This document shows positions 59,730 to 64,000 of a stretch of 64,000 nucleotides of DNA, one piece after another. Origin of the DNA: Bradyrhizobium sp. Y36 (GTDB lineage Bacteria; Pseudomonadota; Alphaproteobacteria; Rhizobiales; Xanthobacteraceae); NCBI RefSeq assembly GCF_002531575.1, contig NZ_NWTI01000013.1, forward strand, positions 124,001 through 188,000, read 5' to 3'. The notes below the pieces were generated by a model that did not search any database, was not told where the DNA came from, and was given only the letters and a program-made list of their open reading frames with translations. The position numbers were made by a program, and so were the translations under genes. Position 1 is the first letter of the stretch. Each line of letters opens with the position of its first letter.

Positions 59730-61457
59730 CTACTTCTTGAGTGCGAACACCCAGATGACGCCGCCTTGCGGCACATTGGCTTCGATGCCGATGTTGTTGG
59801 TCACCAGTGCATCCTGGATGCGCTGGGCGTCCACGCCCCATCCCGACTGGATCGCGATGTATTGGCTGCCGTCGATCTCATAGGACACCGGCATGCCCAT
59901 GATGCCGGAGTTGGTCTTCTGCTCCCAGAGCAGCTCGCCGGTCTTGGCGTTGAAGGCGCGGAAGTTGCGATCATTGGTGCCGCCGACGAAGATGAGATCG
60001 CCCGCGGTCGCCGTCACCGAGCCGAACAGCTGCGACTTCGGGAAGTTGTGCTGCCACACCTTCTTGCCCGTCGCAGGATCCCAGGCCTGCAGCTCGCCGA
60101 AATGGTCGGCGCCCGGCTTCGTCTTCAAGCCGATGTCCTCCGGCTTGGTGCCGAGCCAGAGCTCGCCGGGCTTGAGGGCGACCTTCTCGCCGGTGAAGCC
60201 GCCGCAGAAATTCTCGTTGGCGGGCACGTAGACGAGACCCGTCTTCTGGCTGTACGCCGCCGACGGCCAGTCCTTGCCGCCCCACAGCGACGGGCAGAAC
60301 TCGACGCGCTTGCCGATCACCGGCTTGTGCGCGGGGTCGACGATCGGCTTGCCGCTCTCGGGCTCGATGCCCTTCCAGACGTCGGTGGAGACGAACGGCC
60401 AGCCGGCGACGTAGTTGATCTTGGTTGGCGTGCGCTCGAGTATCCAGAAGATCGCATCGCGCCCCGGATGGACCAGGCTCTTGATGGTCTTGCCGTCGCG
60501 CTGCAGGTCGATCAGCATCGGTGCCTCGACCTCGTCCCAGTCCCAGGAATCGTTCTGGTGATACTGGTGATGGGTCTTGATCTTGCCCGTGTTCGGATCG
60601 AGCGCGAGCACCGAGGAGGTGTAGAGATTGTCGCCCGGATGGGTCTCGCCGGGCCACGGCGCAGCGTTGCCGACGCCCCAATAGATCGTCTTGGTCTCCT
60701 TGTCGTAATTGCCGGTCATCCAGGCCGAGCCACCGCCGTTCTTCCAGTCGTCGCCCTGCCAGGTCTCATGACCCGGCTCGCCTTCGCCCGGAATGGTGAA
60801 GGTCCGCCACAGCTCCTTGCCGTCCTTGGCGTCATAGGCGGCAACGTAGCCACGCACGCCGAACTCGCCGCCGGAGCCGCCGACGATGACCTTGCCGTCG
60901 ACGATCAGCGGCATCAGGGTCATGTACTGGCCCTTCTTGTAGTCCTGGACCTTGGTGTCCCACACCACCTTGCCGGTCTTGGCATCGAGCGCGACGACGT
61001 GGTCGTCGGTGGTGGCGAGGTAGAGCTTGTCCTCCCAGAGGCCGACGCCGCGGCTGGTCGGGTGCAGCTGGAACAGATCGTCGGGGAGCTGCCGCTTGTA
61101 GCGCCAATATTCGTCGCCGGTCTTCGCGTTCAGCGCGATCACCTGCCCCATCGGGGTCGCGACGAACATGACGCCGTTGTTGACGATCGGCGGCGCCTCG
61201 TGGCCTTCGACGACGCCGGTGGCAAAGGTCCAGACCGGCGTGAGGTTCTTGACGTTGGAGGTGTTGATCTGTTCGAGCGGGCTGTAGCCGTGGCCGTCAT
61301 AGGTGCGCCGATAGAGCATCCAGTTGCTTGGCTCCGGATTTTCCAGCCGCTGCGCGGTGACGGGCGAGTAATTCTCGATCGGGCCAGCCACGGCGGCGGT
61401 CGAGGCAAGACAGGTAAAAGCGACGAAGCCGGACAATAGCCATTGCTTCCTGGTCAT
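59730..61457 (-). CDS. PQQ-dependent dehydrogenase lacking the vicinal disulfide
   Basis: 575 residues, signal MTRKQWLLSGFVAFTCLASTAAVA. Propeller repeats ALNAKTGDEYWRY, ALDAKTGKVVWDTK, AWDPATGKKVWQHN, AFNAKTGELLWEQK. Metal-site Glu198 (GSGGEFGVRG) and Asn264 (WGVGNAAPW) are present, and Asp306-Trp-Asp308 (DSWDWDEVEAP) keeps the extra lanthanide-type Asp. The position of the two adjacent Cys of other methanol dehydrogenases reads FQLHPTSRG, with no Cys. Cys remain only in EFCPSLWGG and NENFCGGF, a pair that could form a different disulfide. It lies downstream of a Rieske protein on the same strand. Substrate unknown. Confidence 0.9.
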   Translation of the reverse strand: MTRKQWLLSGFVAFTCLASTAAVAGPIENYSPVTAQRLENPEPSNWMLYRRTYDGHGYSPLEQINTSNVKNLTPVWTFATGVVEGHEAPPIVNNGVMFVATPMGQVIALNAKTGDEYWRYKRQLPDDLFQLHPTSRGVGLWEDKLYLATTDDHVVALDAKTGKVVWDTKVQDYKKGQYMTLMPLIVDGKVIVGGSGGEFGVRGYVAAYDAKDGKELWRTFTIPGEGEPGHETWQGDDWKNGGGSAWMTGNYDKETKTIYWGVGNAAPWPGETHPGDNLYTSSVLALDPNTGKIKTHHQYHQNDSWDWDEVEAPMLIDLQRDGKTIKSLVHPGRDAIFWILERTPTKINYVAGWPFVSTDVWKGIEPESGKPIVDPAHKPVIGKRVEFCPSLWGGKDWPSAAYSQKTGLVYVPANENFCGGFTGEKVALKPGELWLGTKPEDIGLKTKPGADHFGELQAWDPATGKKVWQHNFPKSQLFGSVTATAGDLIFVGGTNDRNFRAFNAKTGELLWEQKTNSGIMGMPVSYEIDGSQYIAIQSGWGVDAQRIQDALVTNNIGIEANVPQGGVIWVFALKK

Positions 61458-61575
61458 GGACGTTCCCCTTTTTCATCCGTTTGAATTCTTGTCGTGAATT
61501 CTTGTCGTTCATCCTGTCGTCCGCCCGTCGGCGGATACGACCTGTCGTGACGCGGGCGCGAGCCCGCACCGTCCG

Positions 61576-62229
61576 TCATCCCGGCTGCGCGCCACCTACC
61601 TTTCCGATGAAGTTGCCGGCGACGCTGAGCGAGCCGTCAGAGAGCGCCAAGGGCAGCGCCGCGAGCCGTCGCGGCGCCGGCCCGAACACGACCTGTGCGC
61701 CCGCACGGGGGTCGTATTCGGAGTTGTGACACATGCACTTGAACACCTCCTTGTCGCCGACATCGCTCTTCACCCAGGCGGTGACGGGACAGCCGGCATG
61801 GGCGCAGATCGCCGAATAGGCGATGATGCCGTCGACGGCGCGCTCGCGGGTCTTGTCGTCGAGCTCGGCGGGATCAAGCCGGATGATCAGGATCTCGTTG
61901 AGCCGGGAGGCGCTGCGCACCACCGATGTCTTGGGATCCTTCGGCCAGGCATGCACCGGCGGTCCGCCGGCGGGCAGGTCGGCCGCGGTGATGAGCTTTC
62001 CCTCCTTGTCGCCTTCGGAGAAGACGAGCACATCGCCCTTCTGGGGCCGCTCGTCAGACCCAGGCGGATCCTCGTCCGCGCGTGCGTGCGCGGAACAACA
62101 GAGGCAGGCGGTGGTGGCGATTGCGCCAAGCAGAATCGTTCGCCGCGTCTGCTCGGCGCGCGCGTCGGCTTCAGGTTCCGTGGTGCTCTCGGACGATGAG
62201 GAATTGGTCGTGAACGATGCGCGGGACAT
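61576..62229 (-). CDS. Rieske [2Fe-2S] protein upstream of a quinoprotein
   Basis: 217 residues from ATG 62229 (ATG 62265 also in frame; neither has a strong ribosome site). The leader EQTRRTILLGAIATTACLCCSAHA has a twin-arginine start and a Cys pair. The Rieske cluster ligands are in AICAHAGCPVTAW and FKCMCHNSEYDPRAG. Exported or membrane-anchored electron carrier; the 118-base gap to the downstream dehydrogenase suggests that the two are partners. Bacterial Rieske proteins outside bc1 complexes next to PQQ dehydrogenases are uncommon. Confidence 0.85.
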   Translation of the reverse strand: MSRASFTTNSSSSESTTEPEADARAEQTRRTILLGAIATTACLCCSAHARADEDPPGSDERPQKGDVLVFSEGDKEGKLITAADLPAGGPPVHAWPKDPKTSVVRSASRLNEILIIRLDPAELDDKTRERAVDGIIAYSAICAHAGCPVTAWVKSDVGDKEVFKCMCHNSEYDPRAGAQVVFGPAPRRLAALPLALSDGSLSVAGNFIGKVGGAQPG

Positions 62230-62492
62230 GTCCACAAGCAGGCGCTGGAACTCTGCCGAAAACAAGGCGAAGAATTGGCACCGCAGCGCATCAATATGGC
62301 TTTGCTCGCGTTGATTGAAAGACCATCAACGCATTCAAGCGCGTTTTTGCAATTTCAACATCACACCGCGCGATCGGCATGATGATTTTGCAGATCAGAC
62401 CGACGATGTCGGAATTGGTGCAGCGCGCTATCCATGACGCTGTGCGAACGCAGCGCGATATCGCTGCATCATCCGCAGGCAGCCGGTTGAGG

Positions 62493-62957
62493 TCAGGACC
62501 TCAGCACGTGACGCGGCGCAGCGATTGAACCGGCGACGGTCGCAGATGCCATCTCGAAACTGTCGGCGATGCGGCGGGCCTTATCGATGAACAAGCTGGC
62601 TGCCGGGGGTGGGCAGACCTCGCGCGCGGTCTGCTCGAACAGATCGAGCCAGCGGTCGAAATGCCCACCTACCAGGCTCAGCGGCAGATGCGCCCGCATC
62701 GGCGAGCCGTGATAGCGGCCGCTCATCAGCACGACCGAGGACCAGAAATCCTTGAGCTTGGCGAGATGCTCGTCCCAGTTCTGCACGACGCCGAACACCG
62801 GCCCCAGCTCTGCATCCTCGCGCACGCGTCCATAAAAGCGGGTGACGAGCTCCCCGATCATCTCTTCGCTGATCCCGGTGCGCTCGATCGCATCCTGGGT
62901 CAGCAGGTTCCGCCGTGCGGCCGCAGCCTCGCGCTCGGCCTTCAGTCGATCCGACAT
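62493..62957 (-). CDS. Group III truncated haemoglobin
   Basis: 154 residues from ATG 62957 (MSDRLKAEREAAAARR); the longer reading to 63089 is low-complexity. The globin core reads ISEEMIGELVTRFYGRVREDAELGPVFGVVQNWDEHLAKLKDFWSSVVLMSGRYHGSPMRAHLPLSLVGGHFDRWLDLFEQTAREV, with the proximal His in the WDEH/HFDRW region typical of group III. Role in oxygen or NO chemistry is not established for this group. Confidence 0.88.
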   Translation of the reverse strand: MSDRLKAEREAAAARRNLLTQDAIERTGISEEMIGELVTRFYGRVREDAELGPVFGVVQNWDEHLAKLKDFWSSVVLMSGRYHGSPMRAHLPLSLVGGHFDRWLDLFEQTAREVCPPPAASLFIDKARRIADSFEMASATVAGSIAAPRHVLRS

Positions 62958-63102
62958 GCCTTTGTTATCCGTTCGGTTGTTCCCGCGGGGCCGCCCGTTC
63001 GACATTGTCGGGCCAATCGCGCGCGACGTCTTTGTCGTAGCGCAAAGTGCGGGATCCTGCGGCGGGCACGACGAGCCCGGCGCCTGCATCTTGATCAGCC
63101 TG

Positions 63103-63225
63103 GTAGGGTGGGCAAAGGCGCGCTTGCGCCGTGCCCACCGTCAGTCCGATACGGCCACGGAACGTGGGCACGCTTCCGCCTTCGCTCTTCGAGCTACGGC
63201 GGACAAGTCGCTTTGCCCACCCTAC
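63103..63225. repeat. Palindromic dispersed repeat, copy 2
   Basis: Starts GTAGGGTGGGCAAAGGCGCG and ends GCTTTGCCCACCCTAC, with CCGTGCCCAC and CGTGGGCACG inside. Longer by 33 bases than the copy at 3388-3477 because of extra sequence in the right half (TTCCGCCTTCGCTCTTCG). Located between the haemoglobin and acyl-CoA dehydrogenase genes. Confidence 0.85.
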
Positions 63226-63252
63226 GGGACCGTCTTTGTCGCGATGACGAGA

Positions 63253-64000
<748 letters not shown>

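Noticed and set aside
59766..61439. 557-codon plus-strand open frame opposite the third quinoprotein
   Set aside because: Same reason: mirror of strong codon bias, low-information protein.

Overview
The window looks like chromosome of a high-GC alphaproteobacterium of the Bradyrhizobium type. The protein sequences, the dense back-to-back operons and several palindromic intergenic repeat families common in Bradyrhizobiaceae all point that way. This is inferred from the sequence alone. No rRNA, tRNA, CRISPR array, prophage or intact insertion sequence was recognised.

Left part (1-24,500), mostly housekeeping and catabolism. It opens with the end of a xanthine dehydrogenase large subunit facing a purine-degradation operon: a fused OHCU decarboxylase/HIU hydrolase, the allantoinase PuuE and a DUF3830 protein. 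A 1.4-kb non-coding stretch follows. Next come a ClC channel, a class II aldolase, MarC, a YciE/YciF-type protein, an Hsp20-Lon stress operon with a 51-residue ORF behind it, HU, a thiolase, a Tat-exported GH1 glycosidase and an aromatic-degradation operon (extradiol dioxygenase, FAD monooxygenase, fumarylacetoacetate hydrolase-like protein, solute receptor) facing its probable GntR regulator.

Right part (24,500-62,300), the main interest: an island for quinoprotein (PQQ) alcohol oxidation that looks lanthanide dependent. It has three PQQ dehydrogenases, at 45,376, 51,718 (XoxF) and 59,730, each with the extra Asp (D-x-D) associated with lanthanide use. It also has a lanmodulin homologue with four EF-hands, an orphan pqqA, a TonB-dependent receptor beside a NarX/NarL-type two-component pair, and a PQQ-associated ABC system (binding protein, beta-propeller, ATPase, permease) resembling the lut lanthanide-uptake locus. 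Further parts are a second ABC importer, two MoxJ-like binding proteins, the quinoprotein relay set (SoxYZ-like carrier, SoxH-like metallohydrolase, Cys-Trp motif protein), c-type cytochromes, a Mo/Fe-S aldehyde oxidoreductase pair and a Rieske protein.

The glutathione route from formaldehyde is complete to formate: Gfa at 55,341, S-(hydroxymethyl)glutathione dehydrogenase at 54,197 and S-formylglutathione hydrolase at 29,384. A plausible working model is metal capture at the outer membrane, transfer and buffering in the periplasm by the ABC/propeller set and lanmodulin, methanol and alcohol oxidation by the quinoproteins with electrons going to cytochrome c, and formaldehyde removal in the cytoplasm. 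The right edge holds a truncated haemoglobin and a 3-hydroxyacyl-CoA dehydrogenase that runs off the window.
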